NCBI RefSeq assembly: GCF_022682495.2
Contig: NC_071389.1
Location: forward strand, 105,131,951-105,195,950
DNA from: Desmodus rotundus
Taxonomy: Eukaryota; Chordata; Mammalia; Chiroptera; Phyllostomidae
Length of the DNA stretch: 64,000 bases
Direction of reading: 5' to 3'
The notes under the pieces are model-generated. The model saw only the letters and a list, made by a program, of their open reading frames with translations. It was not told the DNA's origin and did not search any database. Shown here piece by piece: positions 44,703-58,089 of the stretch (position 1 is its first letter; each line of letters starts with the position of its first letter). Both the position numbers and the translations under genes were made by a program.

Positions 44703-44932
44703 CAGATGAAGCTCACCTGTCAGACAATGGCAAGTGAAACACTGTAACTTATCTATGGTAAGAACCAGACTCTGTATGTATTAATCTCCAGTAAATAGAA
44801 ATGCTGTGCAGATAAATAAAGATAAGAACTTGGAGACTGGCAGAATCTCCAGGTCACACAGCCAGGTTGGTATCAAAGAAAATCAAAAGAACCTTAAGTA
44901 TGAAAGTTATTTCCATCAACTGCCCAACTTAC

Positions 44933-44990
44933 AGGAGTGAAGTTTGCAACAAGACTGGTCCCACCGATAGCCTCCAGAAGGTGATAGAGC
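44933..44990 (-). pseudogene. WD-repeat exon
   Basis: 58 nt between a strong acceptor (ctcctctgctgccaccccag|) and a perfect donor (ACTCCT|GTAAGT). It encodes GSITFWRLSVGPVLLQTSLL, a WD strand-c/d segment ending in a Trp. The entry phase fits the exon at 45217-45312 and the exit phase fits that at 44032-44168. Confidence 0.7.
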
Positions 44991-45216
44991 CTGGGGTGGC
45001 AGCAGAGGAGGGCCCTGGGATGTTGGCACTTGGAGGCGGTGGCTGAGCTCCTGGGGCTGAGTGAGCCAGGGCTCAGAGTAGAGAGAATGAACAGCCAGAG
45101 GGAAATGGCAGAGTGAGCGGAAGGAAGCTATAAATGCTGAGGGACCCTCCTCCCAAAACAGAGCCTAGAATGGCCTATCTGAGAAGGAGCAGCACAATGC
45201 GTGGGCCCATTGTCAC

Positions 45217-45312
45217 CTTAGGGTCCACTGGCCACCAGGGAAGCAGCAGCTGACTCCAACTTGGCCACCCAAGTCTTCAGAAAGGTAAGACAGATAACAC
45301 TTAGATCTGGGC
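45217..45312 (-). pseudogene. WD-repeat exon with in-frame TAA
   Basis: 96 nt between CTTCTGTCACCAG| and CTAAG|GTGACA on the minus strand. It encodes LSVICLTFLKTWVAK and AAASLVASGP followed by TAA (45218-45220) just before the donor. Related proteins, as I recall them, have Arg there (SGPRG). The phase fits 57985-58089 upstream. Confidence 0.7.
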
Positions 45313-47150
45313 CTGGTGACAGAAGAGAGATTTTGTTGTACTCCCCATGGAACTCACAGCTTTCTCTGGCTTCTGGTGCAGCTGCCCATGTGTCACAGCA
45401 CCGCCCTAAGGCTGGACATGCTGTACACTTCAGGGCATGTGGCCTCTGGTTAAGAACCAGCCCAGCCTGGCTGGGATCACAAAGTCAGATGTGAAGGCTA
45501 CTAGCCTCAGCATTGCTTCAGCACCCCAGGACTTTTGGAGAAAGACAGGGATTGGGAAGTTGGTGTGGACTTGAGGGAGGGGCTGAGAGACCTGGGAAAA
45601 CCAAGCAGGAAGGACGTGGGCTTAGCTTGGGACCCTCTGGGTCCTTCTCAAGATGTCCCACTCTCTAGGAATTTCTGGATTGAAATGAAGATAGTTAACC
45701 TTTAGGTCACTTTTAACATTTTTTAAGATGTAAAGTCATGTGACATCACAAGGTATTAGATTATTAGTCCCACATCAGATGAGGAAATGGAGACTTAGAA
45801 AATGGTTCAAGGCCATAAAGATGCTCATCCTTTCATTCCCTTGTTTTTTATTGGCATTGGTCAAATCTCTAGTAGGATCTAGGCATCAGGCTGAGTGCTG
45901 TGGAAAGAAGGGGAAACAGAGAGCCAAACCAAACCAAAAAGAACTACCCCGAAAGAATGGGAAAGGTGCTGCTGGTACATAGAGGAGGGGCTTTATTGTG
46001 TGTGGAGAAGGCAAGGGTGAAAGAGGTCTTTCCAAGGGGAAGGACCAGCAATGGATATAGAATCTCAAAAGGTGGGTTGGGCACTGGGCAGTGAAGGCCA
46101 TGCTAGGAAGCATTGATGTTAAACCTTGATCTTCATAACAGAGTTAAGTGTTGAAAGAACTTCTGAAACCATATCCCTATCTCCCCAGTCTCTACTCTTC
46201 CTGCCCAGACCATCAGCACCATCCACACAGGGGCCACATGTGTCCTTTTTAGCATTTACCTCTAATCCTATCACAGTGCTTACTTGGTATGCAGAGTCCC
46301 AATATTTGTTGTTGAATAAAAATCCTAAAAACCTACCTAGATGCAAACCTCCAAAAGCCAAGGGAATGTTGCTACTTGGATATTGGAAGTCTCTCCTTAT
46401 TATACCCTTCTTGTTTCTGCAGGCTCTGGGGGTACATGCCCAACTGGAGGTGAAGCCAATGGCCCCATGTCAATAAGGAGTGATATAAATAATGGGGTTG
46501 GTGCTGGAATAGACACAAGAGGTACACTCTCAGATCTTACCACCATGGGGACATTCATGAGTCAGGCTATTAACCATTTAACAATATTTATTTTGGCTTG
46601 ACTCTGTGCCTGGCATAGTGTTGTGCACTGAGGAAGCCACAGTGGGCATGGCTGGCTAAGGCCCTGCCCTCAAGTGGACGATGATCACGGCCAGGATGAT
46701 TTGCTAAAGGACACTTTCTGTGCTAAGCACTTGCTCAATATTCCCATATTTAATCATCACAACAACCCCAGGTAGACATTTTGCTCCTGATTTTATAGAG
46801 ACTGTAACCCTGAGACTGTGGTTTAGAAATAAATGTATTGCAAAGTCCCACAGCTAATAGATGGAGGAGCTGAGATTCAAATCTAGATGTGTTTGCATCC
46901 AAAGCCCTCTTGATATTGGGCTCTGTTGTTGTCTTTGGGGGACTGAGGATTCTCAGAGGCAGGTGAGAGGGCCACTCACATGGCAATGTGGCTCCTGCCT
47001 TGGTTCTCAGACCCAGTGTCCTCCCTGATGCCTGGGATGCACCACTAGTTATCTGGGCCGTTTTCTTACTTCTGGGTTATTAAGCTCTGGGGTCACTGAC
47101 GTATGGAACAGAGTGAGGGGGAGTAAATGAGGGGTAGGCACACAGAGCAA
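45313..47150. other. Intron-like or intergenic stretch with old repeats
   Basis: Contains old repeats near 46560-46680 (caatatttattttggcttga ... 'gccctgccctcaagtgg') and a MIR-like core at 46730-46890 (aagtcccacagctaatagat ... 'ggagctgagattcaaat'). No further exon could be identified. Confidence 0.4.
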
Positions 47151-47182
47151 AGATAAATTCCCTTCACTAAGAATAAAATACC

Positions 47183-49066
47183 ATGAAGATGTAGGTGTAG
47201 GTAGATATGCTTTGCTTCCTCACACAACCAAAGGAAAGATAACAACCAATTTAAAAACAAAAAACAACCAGAACTGCCAAGAAATTGAACTGTATGGAAG
47301 TCCAACAACCAAGGAGATAAAGAAGAAACATTCATCCAGCCAGGTAGGAGGGGTGGAGACGGAGAACTTGGGCAGAGAGGACACACAGCAAGGCAGCGAG
47401 TGGCAGACTAGGAGGTCCCATATTTGTATGTGGATAAACCGGGTGGGACAACTGGGGAGTGAGACAGACTGCACAACACAGGGTTCCAGCGTGGGGAAAT
47501 AAAGCCTCAAAACCTCTGACTGAGGAAATCTGTGGGGGCTGTGGCGGTGGGAGAAACTCCCAGCCTTATAGGAGAGTTTGCTGAATAGACACTCAGGGTC
47601 CTAGAATGTACACAAACCCACCCTCCTGGGAATCAGCACCAGAAAGGCCCAATTTGCTTGTGGGTAGCAGGGAAAGTGACTTGAAAGCCAGCTGAGAACC
47701 AAGCACATTGCAATGTTCTCTCCCTGACCCCGCCCCCACATACAGTGCCACAAAACAGCAACAGTGGGGTGCCCTGCCCTGGAGAATACCTAAGGCTCTA
47801 CCCCTTACAACGTAATAGGTGCACTGAGAAAAAGAAATATGGCCCAAATGAAAGAAAAGGTCAAAACTCCAAAAAAATAACTAAGTGATGAGGAGATAGC
47901 CAACCTATCAGACGCAGATTTCAAAACAATGATAATCAGGATGCTCAGAAAAGGTTGAGTACAGCTGAAAAATAAAGAAATGAAGGCTATAAAAAGTGAA
48001 ATAAAGAAAAATACACAAGGAACCAACAGTGAAAAGAAGGAAACCAGGACTCAAATCAATGATTTGGAAAAAAAGAAATAAATAAAGATTCAACCAGAAT
48101 AAAATGAAGAAACGAGAATTCAAAAAAAAAAAAATGAGGCGAGGCTTAGGAACCTCTGGGACAACTTTAAATGTTCCAACATCAGAATCATAGGAGTGCC
48201 AGAAGAAGAATAGGAAGAACAAAAAATTGAAAACTTATTTGAAAAAATAATGGAGAACTTCCCCAGTCTGGTGAAGAAACTAGACATGCCAGTCCAGGAA
48301 GCTCAGAGAGTCCCAAAGAAGTTGGATCCAAGGAAGCACATACCAAGGCACATCAGAATTACATCACTCAAGACTAAAGATAAGGAAAGAATCTTAAAAG
48401 CAGCAATAGAAAAGGAGAGAGTTACCTACACAAGAGATCCCATAACATTGTCAGCTGATTTCTCAAAAGAAATCTTAGAGGCAAGAAGGGGCTGGAAAGA
48501 AGTATTCCAAGTCATGAAAGGCAAGGGCCTACATCCAAGATTGCTCTATCCAGCAAAGCTATCGTTTAGAATAGAAGGGCAGATAAAGTGCTTCCCAGAT
48601 AAGGTCAAGTTAAAGGACTTCATCATCACCAAGCTTTTATTATGTGAAATATTAAAGGGACTTATCTAAGAAAAAGAAGAAGATCAAAACTATGAAGAGT
48701 AAAATGATAGTAAACTCACAACTATCAACACATGAACCTAAAACAAAAACAAACTAAGTAAACAACCAGAACGGGAACAGAATCACAGAAATGGAGATCA
48801 CATGGAGGGTCATCAGTGGGAAGGAGGAGAGGGCAGAATGGGGTAAAAAGGTACAGGGAATAAGAAGCGTAATTTGTAGGCATAAAATAGACAGGGGGAG
48901 GTTAAGAATAGTATAGGAAATGGAGGAGCCAAAGAACTTACATGTATGACCCATGGACATGAACTAAGGGGGGAATACTGATGGGAGGGGGTACAGGGTG
49001 AAGGGGAATAAAAGGGGAAAAATGGGACAACTGTAATAGCATAATCAATCAAATGTACTTAAAAAA
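47183..49066 (+). mobile_element. HAL1 (half-LINE), copy 1, older
   Basis: 1884 bp flanked by the duplication 'aataaaatacc' (47172-47182, 49067-49077). It has the 5' UTR, an L1-like ORF1 and the HAL1 3' UTR, and no ORF2. ORF1 has several stops; the longest remnant, 48250-48669, keeps the C-terminal domain (139 aa, e.g. EKERVTYTRDPITLSADFSK). Confidence 0.85.
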
Positions 49067-49968
49067 AATAAAATACCTTAACCAAAGAGGTGAAAGACTT
49101 ATAAAATGAAAACTACAAAGCACTCCTGAAAGAAAGATAAAAATAAATGGAAACACATCTCATGTACACAGATTGGAACACTTAATATTTTTTAAATGTT
49201 AATACTACCCTAAGTGAGCTACAGATTCAGTGCAATCTGTCTAAATTTAATAACATTTTTTGCAGAAATAAAAAAAATCCATCCTAAAATTCATATGGAA
49301 TCTCAGGAGTCCCTGGATAGACAAAACAATTTGAAAATGAAGAACAACACTAGAGGACTCACACTTCCTGGTTTCAAAACTTGCTACAATGATACAGTAA
49401 TCAAAACAGTGTGGTGTTGGCATAAAGACAGACATGCAAACCAATGGAATAGAATAGAGTGCCCCAAAATAAACCCTCACATACATGGTCAAGTGGTTTT
49501 TGACAAAGGCGCCAAGACCATTCAATAAGGAAAGGACCATCTCTTCAATGAATAGTGCTGGGGAAACTGAACATTCACATGGAAAAGAATGACGTTTGAC
49601 CCTTAACTGGCACTGTATACAAAAATTAACTCAAAGCAGATCAAGGACCTAAATATAAGACCTAAAACAAACTATTCTTAGAAGAAAACATAGAAGAAAA
49701 CTTCACAACATTGGATTTGGCAATGATTTCTTGTCTATGACACAGGCAACAAAAAAAAAAAAAGCAAATTGGACTTTATTAAAATTTTTTAAATTTGTGT
49801 ATCAATAGACACTCTCCACAGAGTAAAAAGATGACCCACAGAATAAGAGCAAATATTTACAAATAATATATCTGATAAGGGATCAATATCCAAAATATAT
49901 AGAAAACTTGTAAAACTCAACACAAAGAACAAACAGCCCTATTCAGAAATGGGCAAAAAACTTGAATA

Positions 49969-50193
49969 TGTCCTGGCTGGTGTGGCTTAGTTAGTTGGAG
50001 CATCATCCTATACACCAAAAGGTTGGGGGTTTGATTTCTGGTCAGGGCACATACCTAGGTTGCAGATTTGACCCCCAGTTGGGGCGCAAATGGGAGGCAA
50101 CCAATCAAAGTTTCTCTCTTACATCAACATTTCTCTCTCTCTCTCTCTCCCTCCCTCCCTCATCAATAAACTTAAAAAAAATTTTTTTAAAGG
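49969..50193 (+). mobile_element. VES-type SINE inserted in L1
   Basis: Head TGTCCTGGCTGGTGTGGCTT, 'ggtcagggcacatacctagg', a (TC)n tract and an A-rich tail. Flanked by the 9-bp duplication 'acttgaata' (49960-49968, 50194-50202). Confidence 0.9.
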
Positions 50194-50288
50194 ACTTGAA
50201 TAAGCATTTCTCCAAGAAGATATACAAATGGCCATTAAGTACAAGAAAAGATGTTCAACATCACTAATCATTAAGAAAATGCAAATCA

Positions 50289-52291
50289 GGAGAACCAAGA
50301 TGGTGGCGTAGGTAGACACACTGCGCCTCCTCGCACAACCAGAACTGACAGAAAATCGAACAGCAAGGAAGTCCGACACCAAGTAGATAAAAAAGAAACA
50401 TACATCCAGACTGGTAGGAGGGGCAGAGACTGGCACGCGGTCGGAGAGGACTCGGGTTGCCGTGGCAGGACCTAGACTGGCGGAGTGTGGGACCAACAGG
50501 GCAGACAGTCTGACCACTAGCAGACCCTGCGGCCCACATTCACGCAGATAAACCTAGAGGGCCAGACTCAGAGTGGCGGAGAACGGGGCAGGCAGAGTGG
50601 CGGGTAGCACCCCACGGCCCCACATTCGTGCACAGATAAACCAGGACGAACGGCAGGGAGTGAAGCAGACTGCGTAACCCAGGGCTCCAGCGCGGGGGGA
50701 AATAAAGCCTCAAACCTCTGATTGAGAATGCCTGTGGAGGTTGGGGCAACAGCAGGAGAGACTACCAGCCACACAGGAGAGGTCGTTGGAAAGACCCACA
50801 GGGGCCTAGAGTGTGCACAGGCCCACCCACTCGGGAACCAGCACCAGAGGGGCCCAGTTTGATTGTGAGTAGCAGAGCGAAAGATTGAAATCCGGTGGAG
50901 TGGACACCATTGCTCCCTCTCCGCCCCTCCCCCACGTACAGCATCACAGTGCAGCCACCAGCGTTACCCCGCCCCGGGAACACCTAAGGCTCCACCTCTT
51001 AAAGTAACAGATGCACCAAGACAAAAAAAAAAAAAAAATGGCCCAAATGACAGAACACTTCAAAGCTCCAGAAAAAATACAACTAAGCGAGGAAGAGATA
51101 GCCAACCTATCGGATGCACAGTTCAAAACACTGGTTATTAAGACGCTCACAGAATTGGTTGAATTTGTTCGAAAACCAGATGAAAAAATGAAGCCTATGC
51201 TAAGAGAAACAAGGGAAAATGTACAGGGAACCAATAGTGATGCGAAGGAAACTGGGACTCAAATCAATGGTGTGGACCAGAAGGAAGAAAGAACCATCCA
51301 ACCAGAAAAGAATGAAGAAACAAGAATTCAGATAAATGAGGAGAGGCTTAGGAACCTCCAGGACATCTTGAAACGTTCCAACATCTGAATTATAGGGGTG
51401 CCAGAAGGAGAAGAGGACGAACAAACAATTGAAAACTTCTTTGAACAAATAATGAAGGAGAACTTCCCTAATCTGGCAAAGGAAATGGACTTCCAGGAAG
51501 TCCAGGAAGTTCAGAGAGTCCCAAAAAAGCTGGACCCAAGGAGGAACATACCAAGGCACATCATAATTACATTCCCCAAGATTAAACAGAAGGAGAGAAT
51601 CTTAGAAGCAGCAAGAGAAAAGGACACAGTTACCTACAAAGGGGTTCCCATAAGACTGTCAGCTGATTTCTCCAAAGAGACCTTACAGGCAAGAAGGGAC
51701 TGGCAAGAAGTATTCCAAGTCATGAAAGGCAAGAACCTACATCCAAGATTACTGTATCCAGCAAAGGTATCATTTAGAATGAAAGGGCAGATAAAGCGCT
51801 TCTCAGATAAGGTCAAGTTAAAGGAGTTCATCATCACCAAGCCATTATTATATGAAATGTTAAAGGGAGTTACCTAAGAAAAAGAAGATAAAAAATATGA
51901 ACAGTAAAGATGACAGCAAACTCACAGTTATGAACAACCACACCTAAAACAAAAACAAAAGAAAACTAAGCAAACAACTAGAACAGAAACAGAACCACAG
52001 AAATGGAGATCACATGGAGGGTTATCAATAGGGGAGTGGGAGGGGGAGAGAGGGGGGAAAGGTACAGAGAATAAATAGCATAAATGATAGGTGGAAAATA
52101 GACAGGGGGAGGCTAAGAATAGTGTAGGAAATGTAGAAGCCAAAGAACTTATAAATATGACCCATGGACATGAACTATAGGAGGGGAATGTGGGAGGGAG
52201 GGGGTGGGCAGGATGGAGTTGAGTGAAGGGGCAGAAATGGGACAACTGTAATAGCATAATCAATAGATATATCAAAAAAAAGAAAAAAAAT
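50289..52291 (+). mobile_element. HAL1 (half-LINE), copy 2, full length and young-looking
   Basis: 2003 bp flanked by a perfect 15-bp target duplication 'agaaaatgcaaatca' (50274-50288, 52292-52306). Layout: GC-rich 5' UTR beginning near 'agaaccaagatggtggcg', ORF1 at 51011-51877, and a purine-rich 3' UTR ending 'gggacaactgtaatagcata' plus an A-rich tail. There is no ORF2, so mobilisation must have used L1 machinery in trans. Confidence 0.9.
51011..51877 (+). pseudogene. HAL1 ORF1 (L1 ORF1p-like RNA-binding protein), one internal stop
   Basis: A 289-codon frame is open except for one TGA at 51386-51388, which separates a 125-aa N-terminal part (coiled-coil-like, ending RLRNLQDILKRSNI) from a C-terminal part containing the L1 ORF1p RRM and C-terminal domain (GVPEGEEDEQTIENFF, RIPRHIIITFPK-like). 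Both parts are in the same frame, so only this stop breaks the reading frame. A CGA-to-TGA change by CpG decay is a likely cause. Confidence 0.8.
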
Positions 52292-53068
52292 AGAAAATGC
52301 AAATCAAACCACAATGAGATACCACTTCAGACCATTAGAAAGGTAATTATAAAACAAACTAAGAAAGAGAACATAACAAGTATTGGTACAGATATACGGA
52401 AATCAGAACCCTGTTCACTACCGGGGGGAATGTAAAATGATTCAGCCACTGTGGAAAACAGCATGGAAGTTCCTTGAAAAGTTAAAAATAGAATTAACAT
52501 ATGATTCAGCAATTTCACTTCTGAATGTATACCCAAACAAAGAATTAAAGCAGGGTATCAAAAAGATGTTTGTACACCCATGTCATAGCAGCATTACTCA
52601 CAATAGCTAAAATTTGGAAGTAACCCAGTGTCCACCAATTGATGAATGGATAGCCAAATGGTGATTTATACATACAATGGAATATTATTCAGCCTTAAAT
52701 GGAAGGAAATTCTGATATATGTTACAACATGGATGAAAGTTGAGGATGCCATGCAAAGTGAAATAAAACAATCACAAAAAGACAAATACTGTGTGATTCT
52801 ACTTATGTGAAGTACTTAGAGTCAAACTCACAGAGACAGAAAGAAAATGTAATAGTGGTTGCCAGGAGCTGAGGAAAAGGGAAAACGGGGAGTTATAGTT
52901 TAGTAGGTATCAGCTTCTGTTGTACAAGATGAAAAGAGTTATGGGCATAGATGGTGAAGGCTGCACAACAATGTGAGTGCACTTAATACCATTGACTTGT
53001 GCACTTAAAAATAATTAGGATAATCTTTATGTTATGTGTATTTTATTTACCACATTAAAAAAAGAAGA

Positions 53069-53690
53069 AAAAGGCTTAGTTTCTCAGGTAGCTCACTGAT
53101 TTCCTGGATTTTAGCCTGGTTGAAATCTCTTGGTCTCTCTCACTCTTGAATTCCTCCTCCTTAATGTGGGGGAAGAAGTTAACAATCCCCAATGTAATGA
53201 ACAGTGAAGCTAAAATGCTGAAAAGTTGGCAAGAAGAACCTGTTTCTAGCTCATCTGGCTTTGCTTGCACAATTGCCTTTCTCAGTTCCCCTCTCTATGG
53301 AGAATGACTTCAGAATTGTCCAGATGGTTTTGCAAGTACAAAGGTGACTTCTTCACCAGCCCCATGGAAAGACCACTGTGTCCTGATCTGACCTTCAAGA
53401 AGAGCCTGTACTGTTGTTCCTGGAAGAATGAGGAACTTTCACAAATTTCCATCCCATTTTTGCAATTTTTGCAATGCAGACATGAATTCTTGGTAGCTAT
53501 GGCTGGCTGAGCATTTTTGGAGCAGAAAAGCAGTTTCTCAAAACCAGCCATCACATAAGTTTAAGTAGAAAATGCTGCTGCAAATACGGTTTTAAGTGAG
53601 AGCTGCTGGCTTAAAGGTCGACGTTGCATTCTTGGCTGGTGATTTTATTGTTATTTTAATGGCAATGAAAATAAACCTTTCGGTTGGGCC
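53069..53690. other. Unassigned stretch with a long open frame on the minus strand
   Basis: On the minus strand 53282-53554 (90 aa, Cys-rich: LHCKNCKNG) and 53076-53270 (64 aa, LFSILASLFITLGIVNFFPH) are two adjacent open frames in different phases. I recognise no family. It could be an old frameshifted retrocopy or chance. Confidence 0.3.
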
Positions 53691-53706
53691 CTCCCTAGCT
53701 GCAGAG

Positions 53707-54750
<1,044 letters not shown>

Positions 54751-56450
54751 CCTGACAGGAGCTGAGGCCTCCTGCCAGGTGACTACTAGTCCATCCATAC
54801 TGCTTCGTTGATAAGGACAGCAGACTCAAAGCACTAGTATTGCACACAGCACTTAATGGACTGGACTCTTGCCACGGTCCTGGAGGCAAGTGTTTGGAGC
54901 GAGGCAGGGTGGTTGGCACTCCATTCCCATTTGGAGGAGCTTCGTACCCTTGCCTCTGTGCCCAGCACCTTCCTTTTCTACCCGTCTAAAGTCCTGCATT
55001 CAATGTGTGGAGTTCCAGCTTCTGGTTATCATTATGGCTGTGTGTGTCAGTTGGTCAGCCTCAGGATGTTTGTGTACATGTGGCTTTCAGCCTTATCTCC
55101 TACAACCTCTGTGCCTCAGCCTGAGAGAGAGGAGATGCTCTTGGATGCCCACTACATCAGGGCTGCAGGGCCAGAGCTATCCTGACCTCTAGGTCAGTCA
55201 GCTTCCTTCAGGTTTCACAAAGTTAGGCTCTAGGCTGGGTAGGAATGGCTGCTGGGACACTAATGAGGAAAGTGAGAAGGCTTGCTTTGAAAGTGTACAG
55301 AGCTTCCTGAGAGAAAAGTAGACAGGTTCCAACTTGGACATTCATGCTCAAGTCATACATAGAACAGAGCTTTGAGACACAAGAGCCAAGGATTGTGCAT
55401 AAGTTTCAAATTGCAGACACATACAGCTTTGCTCTTTTAGCACCAGCTCTTGTTCCCTGTGCTGGGTACCCAAGTCCTAGCAGTGTCATCTCTCAGTTCT
55501 AGGGTGCACACCTCTGTGTGGACTTTTGTGTATGTGTGCATGCTTGCACAGATGAATTTTCATACTGGCCTGCCTCTCTTCTTACCAAGTTTCTCTGCTG
55601 CCTAACCCTGTCCAGTGGGACATACAGTGAAAACCCCAGAGCAGTACTGCTTGACCTAACCTAAAGATTTTCAACTCAGTTTTAACCATTGAATGTTGGC
55701 CAAGTCTCACTGCAACCTGCCTAAGGCTGACTGGCTAGCCTCTTCTGTCCAGGCTACATCCTTGAGGAGCTTCCTTGCTGAGCAGAAAAAAATGGGGTCC
55801 AGCTTAGGCAGCTAACTCACCACCTGTCATCCACCTTATGGCAACGATAAAAATGTTGCCTTGTCTCTTCAAGTCAGTACCTTTGCCAGACCCCACTGTA
55901 ATGTTCCACAACACCCTCAGAAGTCAGGGCAAGTGGTGGATCACAGAAGCATATTTTCCTTTTCTGTTCATAGCTACTCATGGGAACCCCTCTCAGGGCT
56001 GCAGCCTAACAACTGGGCAGCTGTGCACTGCACAATTTGAAGAGCCATCACTCACATCCATTCAGTAGATGTGGGGCATGTGGAATTGGGCAGTATGGTG
56101 ATCCTGTCTTGTCACCTCCACTTCCACCTTCATGCCCCTTCTCTTCAGAAGGAAAGAGGATTTGGAGTCTCTAGGTTTATACTTTTCTTCTTTCTTTTGC
56201 CTTTTTTCTTTTTCTGACAAAAGTTTACTTCTAGTGTCTGATCTATGGCTCTTACCCCCAAAGCTGTTTATAGTTATAGTGCACTGGTGGACAGAGAGGG
56301 TGTGTGTGTGTGTGTACCTGTGTGAATTTTGGGAAGGGGTGTTTATTTTTAGTACTCCATTCTGGGGTTCTCTGGTGCAGTGTGTGTGCACAAACATGGT
56401 ACCTTCTCAAGAGTAGTTCTTTCAAATATAGTCATTGCTGGGAAAAAAAG
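54751..56450 (+). pseudogene. HIF1AN: HIF1AN pseudogene, 3'-UTR-derived part
   Basis: Sequence directly after the stop resembles the HIF1AN 3' UTR ('cttaatggactggactcttg', 'gttggcactccattcc', 'taaagtcctgcattcaatgt'). It continues without a clear break to an A-rich run near 56440-56465 (gggaaaaaaagaaaataaaag), which may be the remnant poly(A). The exact 3' limit is uncertain. Confidence 0.6.
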
Positions 56451-56465
56451 AAAATAAAAGAAACT

Positions 56466-57980
56466 TTAGAAGGAAATGCCACCCTTTTCCCCCAAAGATC
56501 TCAGAAAGAGCTTTAAAGCAAAATCTTTTTTTTATATAGTGAAGGAGAATAGGAATAGACAAGATAATAAGTCTCCAGGTAAAAATTTCTTTTTAAACCT
56601 GTGTGTCCACTGGTTTCAAGTTCTAACCAGTGTCTCTTAAGCACAGCAAGGCTAATTGCATGGCTGTATCATTATCCTACCTGTGTTGGGCATGTACATC
56701 TCATCTCAACCTAGACTGTGAGCCTCCTGAGGGCACCACCAGACTTCACATTTCTCTAGTCTCCTCTACCCATCTCCCATAGGGATGAACCCACAGGAGA
56801 GGCTTGAAGATAGTTTCTGGTGGAATGAGCCACTAGAGCTTTTCCTTGGGTGGTAAATTATCACATGCCTAAAGCAGGAGACGGTAACCTGGGGCACATG
56901 GCTCCCTAAGGGTTTGGGCTTCAGGAGATGTAAGGATTCTCCAATTTTATGCAAAAATTCCCAAGGCCTTGTGTTTCCCTGTCAGGTTCTATGGGGGTGA
57001 GGCAGTGGGTCCCTGGCTGATGGCAGGGACCCTGAGTGTTGGCAGACTGCCACTTGGGAAGAATGAATGGCCTTGGAGTTTGGAGACAGGGAGAGAAGTG
57101 GTAGGAAGCCTGTTGGGCTGCTGCAGTTGTAGCTGGTTTTCCAATCCAGCACAGCCAGCAATGAGACTGATAGATAGATGATCCTCCATATGACTTCTAT
57201 GTGTATTTTTCAGAAGGTTCAAGTCTTGGAGAAAGGTGTGATTACCAACCAGCACCTAGCACTGGGCCTAGACAATAGCAGGGGCTCATCACTACTTTTG
57301 GAATGAATAGTGAATGAATGGATCCATGATCACATTAGCAGAGAGAAAGGACCTTGAAGAAATGGGACCAGGACAGAATACTTGGGAAGGTTGGAGTGGG
57401 AGGGCGGGGAAATTTTTGCAATGCATATACAAATATTGAAGAGTAAGACAGACCCAGGTCAGGGGTATAGGGGATTTGAGCAATGTGAGGACCCTAGAAG
57501 CTGGGAGCCACCAAAAGGGGTTGATGATGAAGTGGCATAAAGATTTGTGAGTCACACAGATGAATGACATATCAGGATATGATGTCTGATCTGGGTTTGT
57601 GGGGAGGTTTGCTAGCTGGTGGGAAGGAGCACTTGGGTGGTGGTATTGAAAACAAAGGAGGAAAATCAGTGCTGTGAGAGCTGTGTACTGACAAAGCCCA
57701 AGAGACTCAGCAGGGGAGAGAGATTTTCAGGTGGGCAGTAGGTGAGAATAGGGCTCCTAGAGGTGGCAAGCTGACCCATGAGATGGGCTTTGATGAACAG
57801 GTGCCCACAGATGTGGATGAGCAAGTGAAACTCTTAAACTCCCTCCCAGCTTTGGGAATCTTCATCCTTCAAGTTAAACCTGAATCCAACCATTTCAGAA
57901 CTGAGGATCCTTTAGACAACTGGCCAGGAGTCCACACTTGCTGGGGCCTGTGCAGAGTGGCCACAGAGCCTGCCCCTTAC
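56466..57980. other. Intergenic or intronic stretch with L2-type fragments
   Basis: L2-like pieces at about 56690-56770 (ctagactgtgagcctcctga) and 57245-57310 (ctagcactgggcctagac ... gaatgaatggatc). No exon is recognised. Confidence 0.4.
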
Positions 57981-57984
57981 CTAC

Positions 57985-58089
57985 CTTCGCTATCTTCTGC
58001 TCCATCAAGGGGTCTCAATGTATTCAGCTTGCAGTACATGCGGCCTGAGATGACATTCCAAATGATAATCTCCCCACTGTGGCTAGAGG
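57985..58089 (-). pseudogene. WD-repeat exon (best preserved)
   Basis: 105 nt on the minus strand between a good acceptor (ttttcttcttgcag|) and GAAG|GTAGGT. It encodes SSHSGEIIIWNVISGRMYCK and then LRPLDGAEDSE, a classic WD blade (Gly-Glu-Ile...Trp-Asn) of the WDR49/WDR64 type. No stop. An alternative donor four bases on (GTAAGG) exists, but only the first keeps phase with the exon at 45217-45312. Confidence 0.8.

Larger units (their letters stand above)
47150..53068 (+). mobile_element. Old 5'-truncated L1, split into four pieces by three later insertions
   Basis: L1 pieces lie at 47150-47182, 49078-49968, 50203-50288 and 52307-53068. They read continuously through the L1 ORF2 end ('acagtgtggtgttggcataa', 'ggaaaggaccatctcttcaa') to the 3' UTR and an A-rich tail near 53060. 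Insertions are HAL1 at 47183-49066, VES at 49969-50193 and HAL1 at 50289-52291. ORF2 is full of stops; no intact reverse transcriptase remains. Confidence 0.85.

Noticed and set aside
44218..44747. Three long overlapping His/Thr-rich ORFs (136-172 aa)
   Set aside because: They are translations of the CA minisatellite in all three frames and have no coding signature.
47212..47510. ORFs on both strands at the start of HAL1 copy 1
   Set aside because: They are translations of the HAL1 5' UTR and its complement, not genes.
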